This document shows positions 21,838 through 34,980 of a stretch of DNA of 64,000 bases, piece after piece. The position numbers were made by a program, and so were the translations under genes. The notes beneath the pieces were generated by a model, which worked only from the letters and a program-made list of their open reading frames with translations, had not been told where the DNA came from and did not search any database. Each line of letters opens with the position of its first letter. Positions within the stretch are counted from its first letter, which is position 1. Source of the stretch: Steinernema hermaphroditum (taxonomy: Eukaryota; Nematoda; Chromadorea; Rhabditida; Steinernematidae); contig CM059623.1 of assembly GCA_030435675.1 (NCBI GenBank), forward strand, positions 1,204,012 to 1,268,011, read 5' to 3'.

Positions 21838-22122
21838 CTAAGTCCTCTGGAAACAAACCTAGTAGTATTGACGAGAAAGCGCAACACGATTCTGATAGAA
21901 TATGTTTCAAGAATGGCGTATACAAACAACGTATTATCGCATGCTCCTCGCCGTGCTCCAGAAATCTCCATTTAGATACATATATCGGCGTCAAATGACC
22001 ATTTCTACAGCACACATTTACGAAGGAATATTCATTCACTGAGCTTCAGCTATAAAATAGTACAAGGTAAGTAACAAAATAACAAAGAAAATTCAAATAT
22101 AGTACAAAAGGTAACAACCGAC

Positions 22123-22835
22123 TTAAACACATTCGCGGCGGCCGTTCTCCACCTTGGGGCCCATACGAATGCGATTAATACAGTTCTGCAGATTTGTGAT
22201 CTGAGCGTGCAACGCCGTGTAGTGACCGTTCTCCCTGTCATTCTGCAGAAAATTTTCTGTATCAGCCATGTTCTGCACTTCGTGCTGATCCGTTGATTCC
22301 ATCGAATGACTCAAAGGTGGAAGAGAGGGCAGTTGAAAGCCCTCCTGCAAGAAGGACATGCCTGAAATCGCAAGATGAGTGGACAATTATAAGAAAAGCG
22401 GTTACCAGCGTTCCTAGCCTCATTCTGCTGCTCCCACATCATAGTGCGAATCAGGACAGGATCTTGAAGATCAGGAGCTGGATCGCCGTGTCGATCGTAG
22501 ATGGAGCGATGACGAATGTTCACATGAGAAACGAACCAGTCACGGCGCGGAGACATTTCATTCTGGTTGTTTTCAGAAGGGCTCTGGACTCGCTTCTTCT
22601 TCTTCTTGCTGCCATTGACGTAGTTCAGATTTTGTGAGTCGTAACTCGAAGTAATGCCATTATTTTGACGTGCAGCGGACTGCGAATGGCCTCTTCCGCG
22701 AGCAGATCGACGGATCGTTTGGCTCGTTTGACGACCATACTGCAATTCGATACGACTTGACACAGTTCCTCGCTCTTCAGGAACCGCAACTCCGCCTGTC
22801 TTCATGCCAGAGGCTTGCTTAACCCTGTGCGACAT
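22123..22835 (-). CDS. Unrecognised basic protein, two exons
   Basis: Exons 22835-22406 and 22361-22123 are joined over a 44-bp intron with GTAACC...TTTCAG borders and encode 222 residues. The ATG follows a TTTCAG acceptor by one base, which suggests trans-splicing. The N-terminal half is rich in Arg, Ser and Gln and holds a KKKKKR cluster at residues 77-82, a good nuclear localisation signal. The middle contains RRDWFVSHVNIRHRSIYDRH, which looks conserved in character, and the C-terminus has a short predicted helix (LHAQITNLQNCINRIRMG). I recognise no domain. Codon use and clean splice sites argue that it is real. Confidence 0.7.
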
Positions 22836-23043
22836 ACTGAAATGGAACAGTAAAGTAAGCGGCATAAAAATATTAAAAAAGACGCGGAAAGAAAACAAAC
22901 TATGACACTGTCCCCTTGGTAGCGTCACGCTGAATATGAACAAGCCTTCCGCGTGACGGTGACCATGAAGGTGCGCTGTTCATACCGGCCGTGACGTTCG
23001 GTGATATCACAGGCGACATTGTTGGGACCAAAAAATCTGAACC

Positions 23044-23453
23044 AGCGCGTTGTTGTAGGGAAATTCGCTGCCTACAGTAATTTTAAGGTAAACGCATTGA
23101 GACCTGCGTCGAGTTTTCATACCTTCTTCTTTTGTTTCCTTTTTTTTTGCAGCTTTTCCAAGTTTGTTTATTGTTGTAACTTTTGTGTGTGTTCGACTGC
23201 TTTTTTTCACGTGTTTCGGTATTCTATTCCATTATTATTGCCTGACTTTTGATAATTGAAACGCAAAAAGTAACTTCTAATGGATCTCGCGGAAATGAGC
23301 AATTTGCCGAAAGCGTTGGCACATCGTTATACTCGAAGTATCTAGAAATCTCTGCAAAAGGACTGACTAAATTCTGAATCATGTGCCATTTTCTGAACCA
23401 TCGGGCGCGTTTTCACTGAAAATTACTGTAGGCAGCGAATTTGGCTACGCGCT
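23044..23453. mobile_element. MITE with about 45-bp inverted ends
   Basis: The left end AGCGCGT...AAATTCGCTGCCTACAGTAATTTT recurs inverted at the right (AAAATTACTGTAGGCAGCGAATTT...ACGCGCT). The 410-bp element lies in the divergent spacer between the basic-protein gene and Nup155. No transposase, and target duplication is not clear. Confidence 0.7.
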
Positions 23454-23739
23454 AGGTGAGGTGACAATGGGAAGATTGAAGGCCATTTTCGTGATCGAAA
23501 GAAACAGAATATATCAATGGCCCTGCACAGATTAGATTCGTCCTATTACCGTCTCAGAGTTTGAATTTTCGCTTTCGTTTAAAGCGCCATTTTTGTACGT
23601 AGTCCGCCTTTCAACATCCATTGCTGCACAAATTTGTTACTTTTTCTGTGCAATTCTGGCTAACTACTTACGTCTGAACCGCATTTTACAACATGTTTGC
23701 ACATATTACTACAACTAATTCACTTTCAGATACTGTGAC

Positions 23740-26700
23740 ATGCTTGCCAATGCTGCAGTCATTGTTGATGACTGCATAAGTAAGGATCGGGTTCATGTCG
23801 ACAGCGCTGTTAAGCTTACTCGCGATCTACGATGTAACAGAATGAGTAAGAATCAGATGACTAGTATCACAAACAATTTACGCGTTCGTTCCAGCGAAAG
23901 TCGCAGTATCAGGGCTTGCATCATGTGATTACAAGGAATTTTCATCGCTGATGGATGTCAAGGAATTTTCCAAGATTGAGACTCGTCCTATCCCGGGCGA
24001 CCTCCGTGATCAAATGAAAAGTAAGTGTATTGGTTCATTGACGACGATCGTTCGTCGATTAAGGGATGCGAAGCCATTGTGGAATGGGAATGTTTCCTGA
24101 ACTCTCCCGAGCGTGGATGACCATTGATAGCGACCTTTTCATCTGGAGCTACAATTCTGGGTTTGTTTCGATGGGAGTTCACCATTTAGTTATCTAAGAA
24201 AATGTTTTTCAGTGAAGATTTGGCATTTTTCGATGGCATTTCGAATGCCATTGTTTCAACGACATTATGTCGTCCAAAAGCTGGAGTCTTTAATGTAAGG
24301 GCACTTAAACGTCTCGCTATCAAAGCTAGTATATTTCAGGAAAACATTCATTTCCTATTAGCAGTCGCTACTACCGTTGAAGTCATCCTGTATGCCGTTT
24401 GCTTCTACTATGCAAATGGGAAGTCCGTTCCTCTCCAAGATCAGGATTACGCACAATATGAAATGTACTTGATTCCCGATCCAATATGCAGCGTACGTCT
24501 CACGTCATAACGCCCCATGTATTGCAGATTGTTTAGATTGGTCTCGATGGTGCTGTTGTCAACGGTATGAAGGCAACGGCGGATGGACGCGTGTTCTTCG
24601 CAGCGGATGACGCTCTATTTGAACTTTGCTATGAACCGCAAACATGGTTTAAAAACAGATGCCGCAAGGTCAATCACACCAAATCATACGGAAGCCTTAT
24701 TACGAACTTGTTCACCAAGAAGGGTAAAGCAAAATGTCTAGCTGCTCCTGATTCACTATCTCCTTTCAGATAATATAATACAACTAGTCATTGACGATGA
24801 GCGCCATATATTGTACACACTGAGTCAAAACAAGACGGTCCAGGTATTTGACCTTGGAGAAGATGGCTCCGATTGTCGGAAAATATGTGAACAAAGTGTG
24901 GATGCACTTGCACACTTTATTGTTACCAATACAAATTTGGACGGTGACAGCATCAAAGATGTTGTAACGTTGAGTGTTGTTCCCGTGAGAGAATCACACT
25001 TTTTGAATTTTGTAAGTGTTGCCACCTTTTTCGACCCCTCTCCACTGTGATCTTCAGGTCCTCGTAAACACACGTGGAGTGCGCATGTATTTTACATGCT
25101 TAAGTCCAGATACCGATTTGAGTTATTTCAACACCATGGGAAACGAAGACTTTCTTCGCATTTCTCCATTGTCTCTTGTGAGTTTTTGGTCAGCAGTATT
25201 TAAACTATGGATAACTTTAAGAAAGAGACTCGGCCAAAAATGATTCGTTTGGTCCATTTGCGACTGCCAAGGGATTTCAACACATTCAGAGCACACGATG
25301 ATGCCGTTTACTTGATGTGCCATACATCGGGTTTGTGGAGATTGGTTTTTTTGTGTGAACATCTTGCTTTAGATACAACAGTTCTTTTGAAAAGTGGTTC
25401 AAACATCAGGTCAGCCACTGCCACCTTTATGAGCTCAGCGAATTACTCCATGTCCAACGAGATCTCAGAGAATGTGGTAAGATGGTAGCAAGCTCAGGTT
25501 TTTTTTTCTGACGGAAGTTTCTTTCAGGAAACCCAGCTTGTCAAAGGTCTGACATGGTCCATCGAAAAGTTTGATGAGGATTCAAGTATAAAGGTATACG
25601 GTGTCCATCTATTTCGTTTACAACAACCATTTCTAGTACATGACCCTTCCGGGAATGCTTCCCGACATGAATCCACCGATCACTGTTTACCAACACGTGA
25701 TAGAGCCTGACCGAATCTTTTTCATGACTAGTGAAGGCATTGCTTTCGTAGATCGTCTTCGTCCCACCGACATACTGCGTACCATTTTGACCACGTTCGG
25801 AGCCGAGTCCAAGCAGTGCTCTGCTTTTTGTGGCATTCACGGGCCGAAGAACACTATGACCATGCTGTTGGACATTCTCAGCAGTCCCTTGAAAGCGGAC
25901 CGAAGAGTGAAGAGCGAAGCACAGCGAGTTTTCTTTATGGTCGGTGGTGAAGCTCAAAGCTCAGGTGGTCGTGAAACCACGATCGAATCTACACCGTGTT
26001 ATTCGATTTTCGCGTCAACGCCCTACGGAGGACGTTCGCTTCCACACATGAATATCTCTGGTGTTTCCACCATAGTTCCAAGTTCTTCTACAACCGCTAC
26101 CACTGTCGTAGGCAGTGCGGCGAGTGTACCAAGACGAATGCGTCGACCGACACAGAGAATCAGTTTTTCGGAATGTGACTCTCTTCTTTCTCACAAGTCC
26201 ATTTTATTCAGTCACCGTCACGATGCTCTTTATTCATATTTTGCCCGATTATTCGGCCGATTTTGGATACTACCAGTGTGTCGCAAAGAGGGAAATACGG
26301 TCAGTCAAAGGAATATATATCTCAATATTTGCAATGATCGTTTAGCTGGTAAGCAAGTATACAAGCGACGAACTCACATGGCTGGCCCGAAAGTTAGGGC
26401 AGTACAAAGAAGCTATTAATGAGTACAAGCTTATTCCCGCGGCAGAAACTGGTTTTGTTAATAGTTCTGATTCACACGGCAAAGTTGAAGCGAAACTAAA
26501 GGAAAGGCAATCGCTTATGGATTTATACAATTTGCTCATGGTTTCATGTGAGACACTTTACCTACTTAAGCTGGTGAACGATCATCAGTTTCACGCAGTG
26601 ACCAGTCATATGTCTGAACACTATAAAACTGAGCTTTTGAGCATTAAGTTTAGTGACCTCGTCAGCAGCGGAACAATGGTTGGTAACTTAACGTGAAATT

Positions 26701-28626
26701 TTCAATAGTAATATATTTAAGGTGCCTGCTGAACTTATTTCGGGTCTGGTACGCCACTATCTTGGGGATAATGCAACGACAAATGTGATCAGCGAAAGCT
26801 TACGTAAGCACTGTTCATCACTGTTTTCAATGGATGATGCTATTGCTGCAGAGGTAACATTTTTTCCTGGAATGGGGTGCAGTCGAAGCAAATTTTAGGC
26901 ACTTGAAATGCTCCAGAAAGCTCCACGCATGGCAGAAGGAGCGGACAGAAGAAAACTGTGCGAGGATGCATTGGGTCTTCTTCGCAGGTCTATCTCGAAA
27001 GTGAATGTGCATAGCGTAAAGGATCTCTTCTGTCAAGTGCACATGTTCGAGTCACTCGTGGAGCTTGCGCTTTGCAAGGCAGCGTCCGACGACCCTCAGA
27101 ATATTGCAGTTATTGCTTACCGTGAAGGGATTGTTAGTGCCGATCGTGAACTTGCTGAGGCCCGAGCGAAGAGGAAGGATGCTTATGGCTGCATACTGGA
27201 AACATTATTCTTGCTTACCGATCCTGCATGCGCCAGCGATTTGGGATTATCAGAGATTTCGGCGAATAGACATCGCGAGCAAGTCTTAAAGACAGTCATG
27301 CGTAGCGAAGATGAATTAGCAAACGTTGAGATATTCGACTGGCTTATTGATCACAATATGAGCAACTTGCTTGTTGAGGTATATACAGACTTCATTTTCT
27401 GCTTCGTAAATTTTGTTTTTAGAGTGGTAGTGTTTATGTTGAAAGCTATCTTCGTCACAAAGTTGAATCGCGCGACGACGTTCGCTACCAAGACGTACTA
27501 TGGAGACACTGCGAAAGAAATGGAAAATTTATGGCTGCGGCAAAACTATTGCACGATTTAGCCGATGGAAGCAGAGTAGATGTCAGTCTTCGCAAGCGCA
27601 TAGCGTACTTATCACAAGCGCTGATGTGCTGTAGATCGGAGCAGGCTAACGAAGAAATACATGTATTTATCCAAGAACTGGAGGATAAGCTTGAGGTGGC
27701 CATGGTTCAAGATCGGTTGAGGTAGGTTTATGAACGAAACATGGGTAGTTTATCACTCTTGCAGGGACAACATAAGTGCTTTGGCGCCTAACGACCAAAT
27801 TTCGAGAGCAGCACTAAAGAATGCGGTGACAAACTTGGACCAAAAAATATACAGCGTAAATGAGCTGTACTCCGATTTTGCAATGACCTTCGATCTACCA
27901 CTTGCAAAACTGAACATTTTGAAGTGTGCTAATCATTTGGATGAAGAAACTATCCGCGTCATTTGGGTTGAAATCATCGATCAAGAATTTGGTAACTACA
28001 GTCGCCTGGATGGAGCTTTTGATGAAGTTTTCCTCTCAAAGCTTTCCACTCTAAGCCGAGATTATAAGAATTCCCCAAGCTTCTTTCCAATTGGTATGTG
28101 GATTATATATGGATACCAATGAAATGTGTCCTCTTTCAGATTTAATACTTCAGTTGCTACTGACGAGGAGCTTCGAACACGGTCTCAATCCCGCGTGGCT
28201 GTTTAAACTGCACAAAGTGCCTAAAATTGGTCTTAGCAAAGTGCTCGATGCTATCTCCCGGCAGTACGAGTAAGTTCCGTTTGTCATCACTTTGACATGA
28301 TCTCACTTCAGAAGTGATGCCGATTCATTCTGGAAGACAAATTCCCGGGCCGAATTCTATCTTGCCAACGCTGTTGTCAAAATCGGCAATGAGTTTTCAG
28401 ATAACATTAAAAGCTTCCAGTCAATGCAAAGGTAAGACAGGAACGTTTTCGATCGTTTCACTTCCCTTTTGACAGACAACTCATCGCAAATAAGCTGCTG
28501 AACCTGCTGGCTACATTTTCCATTTCTATCAACACCGTGGCCAATTCTCGCGAGCAGCTTGTGGAATTCAAGCTCCGATGCAACACTCTCCAGAGCAAGC
28601 TTGATAGACACCTGAGCCTCGTCTAA
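23740..28626 (+). CDS. npp-8: Nucleoporin Nup155
   Basis: A many-exon plus-strand gene, collinear with metazoan Nup155 (yeast Nup157/Nup170), a scaffold protein of the inner ring of the nuclear pore. The start ATG at 23740 lies 10 bases after a TTTCAG acceptor. N-terminal beta-propeller landmarks: GMGMFPELSRAWMTIDSD, EDLAFFDGIS, RPKAGVFN, WFKNRCRKVNHTKS, DDERHILYTLSQNKTVQVFD, RLVHLRLPRDFNTF, and a GGEAQ segment around 25950. The C-terminal alpha-solenoid follows: LLQLW-type helices, GLVRHYLGDNATTNVIS, VHSVKDLFCQVHMFESLVELAL, VEIFDWLIDHNMSNLLVE, RIAYLSQALMC, ELEDKLEVAMVQDRLR, LPLAKLNILKCAN and LLTRSFEHGLNPAW. It ends HLSLV at 28626. Introns are about 45-50 bp and fall at clean GT/AG sites. Confidence 0.93.
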
Positions 28627-29191
28627 ATCGGATCCCTTATTATCGTCGAATGATTGTATTTCGCTTCGTTCTTTTTGGTTTGATATGTGCTGTCGGTAAA
28701 ATGTGATATGTCGACAAGGGGTGTCGTAATGGGTTCAAAGAACTTTTGATGTGAGTCGCCAACTAGTTAGGGAAAATGACCGATTGTCATCTGCCCAGAT
28801 CCCAGAGTCTCTTCAGGGTGCAACTGTTCATGTCTCTTACTGGGTCTGTCTGTAAATGTGATGTTGTAGGGGACCGGACAAATACGATACCAATTTCCAT
28901 GATATGGCACTGACTCAGTACCCACATCCGCCGATAATTACTCGACTAGTCATGTGAACTGACTGGCTAATGCAAATTCATCAGCGACGTGTGAACGCGC
29001 ACTAGGGTTGACTATTGGCGATAAGTTATTATTTAACTGAGAGTCGAAGAGGACCACGATAAGTAAAACGTCTTGTCCTGTTAGATAGGACAAGAAGTCG
29101 GAGCAAAAACCAAATTCAAATGTACAACACCACAACAGCACAAAGGGCGTTTACCCGCCGACCGAACAAGTTTGCTAGAAACAATAACTAT
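28627..29191. other. Convergent spacer between Nup155 and acyl carrier protein
   Basis: No gene seen. The two flanking genes converge here. Confidence 0.5.
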
Positions 29192-29654
<463 letters not shown>

Positions 29655-30018
29655 TCTGAACGCAAATGTTAAACAGAGAGCCAATTATTTGGAATACGCT
29701 TGCGCACGCGCAAACCGAAGCACGAAAATTCTTCACAAATCCACCTGAAAAAATGAATCTCCGAGAAAGCAGTTAACAAGAAGTGAAGTGAGTATAAGAA
29801 TCTAACTGACGATTCAGTGAAAAGCAAAATATGCAGAAATCTATTGCGATGCAAATCTTCCACCCACTGTACTCCAAATCGATAAGATCAGGGTACTCGG
29901 TGTGGGACTAAAATCGAAAATTACAGCGGATCATCCATCTTGCAGAAGATTTCTGCTCATAGAATTGAAAGATTAAACAATTTGTGTCAAACTCACATAG
30001 ATCTCTAGGCCTGAAGAG

Positions 30019-30135
30019 GTCTCTAGTAGGGATGCACCCGGTTTCGGTTTTTCCGGTTTTCCGGCTTTTTTTGAGCCGGAATTCCGGTTCCGGTGCCGGT
30101 TTTTTTTTTCGTGCCGGTGCATCCCTAGTCTCTAG
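30019..30135. mobile_element. 101-bp hAT-like MITE with 8-bp target duplication
   Basis: TAGGGATGCACC and GGTGCATCCCTA end the element (30027-30127), and GTCTCTAG flanks it on both sides (30019-30026 and 30128-30135). The body consists of GGTTTCCGG-type repeats. The 8-bp duplication and end sequence fit hAT elements. Confidence 0.85.
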
Positions 30136-30929
30136 GTACCAAGAAATTACCCAATATAACCTGACTTTCGCTATTTTTTTCCGTGATTTTGAACAAGGCG
30201 TGCCGTTTCTATTAACATCGCCCTTTTCAATCAATCTGGAGTAGCTATCGGAGTTGTTACGTATGAGAGGTGATTCGATGGAACTCCATTGCAGGCAGGA
30301 CTGCTATCTAGATAAGGTTGTCTAGACATGTTCCATGGGCAAGGCTTCTCCCGCGACATCGCTGCACTCAGCTCTCTCGTCGTCTTAGGATTCGATCAGT
30401 CGGGTGGTCGGTATTCATTGGGATTCACACAAGCGCACTCAAAAAGGAATTGAGCATGCGACGATCGTTGAAAGCTCGTTGGCCATCCGATGATGACAAG
30501 AACGCGCGAAAGTGGGCCAGTGTAGGTTTTGCTACTGAGGCGGTATCCGATAAGAGACAGAAGTCATCTCTCGATGACTCTCTGAAGATCGGATAATCTT
30601 CGATGTTATAAAAGAAAACGTGTCATGTCCAGAGTTTCCCATTTGGACTCTTCTGATTCATGTTTCATTCGTGCATTTTGGCGAGACACATTTCTTATCT
30701 CGCTCTCTTGTTGACTACTTGATCGTTGATCAAGACACCTTTTATACATTGCTTCTCACGAATAGTTAAATGCCACCAGCTTCACGGAAGACGACATTAT
30801 CAGTGCGCACGCGCCGCTAGCTTGACCACCTGATCATTAATCAATCGTGTACTTCCAGCCGACAGAGATAATAAAGATAATAAGTCCGTACAGTACATGG
30901 GTAACTCCATAACGTTTCTAAAAAAAGTC
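30136..30929. other. Intergenic, no gene recognised
   Basis: A 92-codon open frame at 30318-30596 has no domain or splice support. Nothing else is seen. Confidence 0.35.
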
Positions 30930-31001
30930 AGGTTCCACCGAGATTTGAACTCGGGTCGCAGGATTCAGAGTCCTGAGTGCTAACCGCTACACCATGGAAC
31001 C
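30930..31001 (-). tRNA. tRNA-Gln (CUG)
   Basis: Identical to 20259-20330: anticodon CTG, fully paired stems. The third Gln(CUG) gene in the window. Confidence 0.95.
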
Positions 31002-31915
31002 GCGATATCTCCATCTCATAGACATAGACTAATGTTAGCACTCTTCTATTTGCTCTGAAAATTGCTCGTTTTTTATATTTTCTTTTGTACGAGCTCTCTT
31101 TTTAATGAGCTTCTTGGGCACACCGAAAGACAGTTCTCACCCTTCAAGGGGACGCAGAGAACACGTACATACCTCACACTCGATCAATTAGGAGCCGTTG
31201 GTGAAGCCAAAAAACGCCAATTTAGCAGCGAGCAGTGGTCAGCAGTCCGCTAAAGAGGTCCCAATGAAGCATGGAGGCTGCGCTGATCATTGTTTATATC
31301 ATTTGCAACGCTTGCTGGACTGGATTTGGCTTTGGACTCTTCAGCATGAGTGCGTTTTATCTTCGAAAGGAGTGGCCAAACTTTTTTCGAAATTCCGGGA
31401 AGACAGGCAGAAAGAGCTGCTCTTTCACGTGCTGACAGCAAACTGTTGCTGGGGATATGGCTTCCTAAAATCCTTAAAACCCCTGTCCTTATCATTATGC
31501 AACAGACATCGTTATTATGATACAACAACGATTATATGGGATCCCGCTCCGCCCGCTGCGACTTGATTCAAGCTCTTCGCCACTTCAACGCCCGTGCATA
31601 CTAATGGGACCACTGATCGTTCTTCTCGGATGCCATCTCCAGCCGAAGCCAGAGGAAAATCAACAAATTTCCTTATAAAGGCGCGAAACTCGACTCCATT
31701 GATCTCTTGAAAACAAATTGACCCCCAGAATTCCCATTTTTGCCACGTTCCAAACCTGCTTTCGCCCAGTACGTGCGAACAGTTCCCACAACGCATCGTT
31801 TTGTCGGCGTTCCATACGTGCTGCACTGGGTGCTCAAGGCAACAACAACGTGCGGCGTCCTAATCTTCGATCGTCTCCGGTCACAGCCTCCTCCCCTTCG
31901 TCGACTCCACCCGCC
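31002..31915. other. Intergenic with weak coding hints
   Basis: A short hydrophobic frame begins at the ATG near 31270 (MEAALIIVYIICNACWTG) and could be a membrane segment. A minus-strand frame at about 31799-31515 starts MRCGNCSHVLGESRFG. Neither has splice partners or a family match, so neither is called as a gene. Confidence 0.25.
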
Positions 31916-32347
31916 ATGCTCCGTTCTCCGCAGTCTGTGCGTTCTTTGATGCCGGCGCTATATAACACGGCGGCCGGGCGCCACAGAACCTTCCCTCCCA
32001 GCAGAGAGATGCCCGTCAGACACTACTACCCCGCCAGCGTCCAAAATGTCGGCGCCGCCCTGGTCGACGTGAGCTTCTTGAGGAAGGTACGAGGCTTAAT
32101 CCTATCAGTTCGCTTTCTGAACGGCACCCCTTTGCAGCAAATGCGCAAGATCAACTTCCACGGCGGCAATCGATCGATCTACTTCTTCTCGGCCTATCTC
32201 GGATGTGTCGGCGCCCTCACCTACTACTCGCTCCAGCAGGCGGTCAAGAAGACAAACGAACTCGCCCCGGCACAGCTTCTCATGAGGCGCTCCGACAAGA
32301 ACTACCGTCACCCGAGTGTGCACGGAGTCGACGTCTCCTCCTACTAG
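31916..32347 (+). CDS. Small single-pass protein, probably mitochondrial
   Basis: ATG at 31916 in context CCGCC. Exons 31916-32086 and 32138-32347 encode 126 residues. The N-terminus is rich in Arg, Ser and Pro with few acidic residues, like a mitochondrial presequence, followed by REMPVRHYYPASVQNVGAAL. A single hydrophobic segment, IYFFSAYLGCVGALTYYSL, lies after the junction, and the tail is polar, ending VHGVDVSSY. The 51-bp intron (gtacga...tttgcag) is a multiple of three without a stop, so retention would add 17 residues. I do not recognise the family; the mitochondrial location is inference. Confidence 0.65.
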   Translation: MLRSPQSVRSLMPALYNTAAGRHRTFPPSREMPVRHYYPASVQNVGAALVDVSFLRKVRGLILSVRFLNGTPLQQMRKINFHGGNRSIYFFSAYLGCVGALTYYSLQQAVKKTNELAPAQLLMRRSDKNYRHPSVHGVDVSSY

Positions 32348-34189
32348 AGACGCTCAAATGGGCCGGTGCAATAAGATGTCCAAAATGTATGTAAATACTG
32401 TATATACTGTATATAACTGCGCAATGTATATAGTTGTTATTTCCGAGTTAAGTTATTTGGAAACATAAAGCCTATTCCAAGCATGGCGTTTGTTTTTGTG
32501 ACGACTCGGAAGAGACCATCGATCGTGGGAAGGGGTGAGCAGAGGGGCTGTTTGGCGATGTCAAATATTTGGGCTTTCGGGGACGGGGTGCTTCCGAAGA
32601 CTGATGAGATAGATGCCGATTGAGCAGTTTTGAAAAACGAGGAGCTCTGTCCACGATGACATCGACTTAAAACATGACTTTTTTTATTTATTCAGAGTCG
32701 GTAGATGGTTCATGAAATTAAGATCGATTCTGGACACCTGATCCTAGAGATCTGCGATAAAACCATGGACCGATCAATAGAGAGTTGCATCAGCCACGTG
32801 TTTAACCCTCTCTTTCCGATCGATCTATAAGTGGTGAAACTTTGGCAAACCGTAATTTATGTCGATGTCATGTCTATTCGATGTTGTGGCTTGGAAGGAT
32901 TAGTTAACGAGTTGAAAAGCTGTTAAGAAGAAGGGCCTTCCTATGCAGAGATACTGGCTTTTTACTCCAGTTTTCGCTCTAATGTCGTACTATGATTTGC
33001 GTCAAAATTATTTGCATACAAACGTGCCGGTATAAAGACCCGATAGACCAGTAATGGATGTCTAATTCCGACGATCTGTAATAAAGCTGTGGACTATCGA
33101 TTAATAGAGAGTTGCATCAGCCACTTGTTCAAGTTTTCCAACTTTGTATCACTCCTCTCACTCTCGGCCCGACGGTTAAATTAGACAAAACACGGCTTAA
33201 GCTAATGTTGACCTTAAAATCTTTAGTTTATTTCCAGTGTTATGGGTCAAAAAAGTCACTTTTCCTTCTAGTTTTCCTCATTGGGCCGATCCATAACTGT
33301 TTGTGACCATCCATGGACAGTCCATGAGGATGGTTCCGTCCATATCCACAATTTTACTACCTCCAAGTGTTGAAATCTCAGAAACGAGCCTATGTCGACA
33401 TTACGATCTATACCAATAGATTTGTTTATGTTCCCTCGTGTGGCCCAAAAACATTAGCCAGGCAGCTTAGTGGTTGTTTTCGTCCTTCACCTTGTTTTGC
33501 CGCTAATCTGAATCCCACGAAATCCCATATTTTCCCCTATTTTTAGCTCTTACATCGGCTTTCTCCTAAGCGAACGGAAGCCGATTTAGTGAACACTTTC
33601 TCGAGCACTTTCATAAATAGAAGAAGCTGTTACACCTGAACGTTTTTTCCGTTATTTCGTCAGCCAAGTTCGTATGGGAAAATGCCGATGTTTTCGTCTT
33701 AATCTGTCCAACTTCCCTGAATCCAATATGAGCGGCATGACTAATAAGCATCGTTAGCGCTTCCTGGGGGTTCGAAAACAGCCTACAAATAGAATATTCC
33801 GGAAGCCAGTGGTGATAACGCAGCCAGTGCAAGAGATCAACAGACGGTCATGACGTGTGAAACTGCGCTCGAATATTGTGAAATGCACACGTGGAGAATA
33901 CGCTGATGCAATTATCGATGTCCCTCCGCTTGCGAAAGATGCGTTCTTTACGTCAGGCTGTGAGAAGATCTGCTTGCTTTGATGTTATGCACATAATTTA
34001 GCGGAGAAAGGTACTTAATTGATGGCTGTTCACACAAAAATTTGAAAAAGTAACACGGACAAAGAGATGCTCTGATAATGAGCGAAAACTGTGATGCCTC
34101 CAAAGTACGCGCACGGAAATAACTACAGATTATGTGGTGATAAATCTTGTGTGAATGTACTTTGTGGTCCTTCATACGATGTGAGATGG
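32348..34189. other. Intergenic with an old duplication
   Basis: About 32735-32830 and 33040-33135 are diverged direct copies (both contain AATAGAGAGTTGCATCAGCCAC). Otherwise no coding sequence is supported. Confidence 0.4.
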
Positions 34190-34391
34190 CCTTCTCCTTC
34201 TCCTTCTCCTTCTCCTTCTCCTTCTCCTTCTCCTTCTCCTTCTCCTTCTCCTTCTCCTTCTCCTTCTCCTTCTCCTTCTCCTTCTCCTTCTCCTTCTCCT
34301 TCTCCTTCTCCTTCTCCTTCTCCTTCTCCTTCTCCTTCTCCTTCTCCTTCTCCTTCTCCTTCTCCTTCTCCTTCTCCTTCTCCTTCTCCTT
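34190..34391. repeat. Hexanucleotide microsatellite (CCTTCT)n
   Basis: 202 bp of uninterrupted CCTTCT, about 34 perfect copies. Every frame is open, giving artificial Ser-Pro, Phe-Ser, Gly-Glu and poly-Arg frames. Purine on one strand and pyrimidine on the other, so triplex or R-loop prone. Confidence 0.98.
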
Positions 34392-34690
34392 GAAAGTGCA
34401 TCCACTTTCGATCTACCACCTCGACTCTAACCGTCAGCTGTGCACAGTACAAAGCTCATCTTAAAGGACAGGGCAGGCACCAACCTACCAAGATCATTCA
34501 GGGGACATTGGATCTCCGAGAGAGACCGATCAAAGTCCTCTCCTGCAGCCTTGCTATTTCTGCGCAAAAACACGTAAAAACAAATTTGCAGAAATCTTGT
34601 TATTCGCGACTGTGGTTGTCGTCCATCTGCCACTTTTAAAAACACGTCCTCCCTTCACCTCTAATTCGAATCGACTGCAGCAGTGTCAAG

Positions 34691-34980
34691 ATGGTTCTGT
34701 TTTTGGACTGTTTGTGTCGATCGATCGATAGTCCGATCCCAAAAAGAGGACCAAAAACCGCAAGTGCATTTTCAGCGCGTACGGAGAGAACGTGGCCGGT
34801 CACGTGCGCCTCTCGCCGAAAAGTGTAAACAACGCGGAAGAACGCGTCGACCTTGCGATGGGCACCAGCGGTCGAGATGAGCGCCACTTCGGAGAAATCG
34901 GCTATGTGGATGCTGTAAAAATCACTTGGATCACCATAAATTCGATGAGTTCGAGCGATGTAGCAGATAATCAAGCGTAA
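34691..34980 (+). CDS. Possible small two-exon protein, unrecognised
   Basis: Exons 34691-34713 and 34776-34980 with a 62-bp intron (gtgtcg...ttttcag) would encode 75 residues beginning MVLFLDCFAYGENVAGHVRL and ending SDVADNQA. The second exon has balanced amino-acid use, unlike the surrounding noncoding DNA. The donor is only moderately good and no domain is recognised, so this remains tentative. Confidence 0.35.

Noticed and set aside
26342..26539. Minus-strand frames opposite Nup155
   Set aside because: Shadows of the Nup155 alpha-solenoid exons, which are collinear with the family on the plus strand.
31515..31799. Minus-strand frame starting MRCGNCSHVLGESRFG
   Set aside because: Protein-like at its start with one CxxC, but no partner exons, no second metal-binding pair and no family resemblance.
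34091..34464. Long Ser-Pro, Phe-Ser, Gly-Glu and poly-Arg open frames
   Set aside because: All are translations of the (CCTTCT)n microsatellite in different frames.
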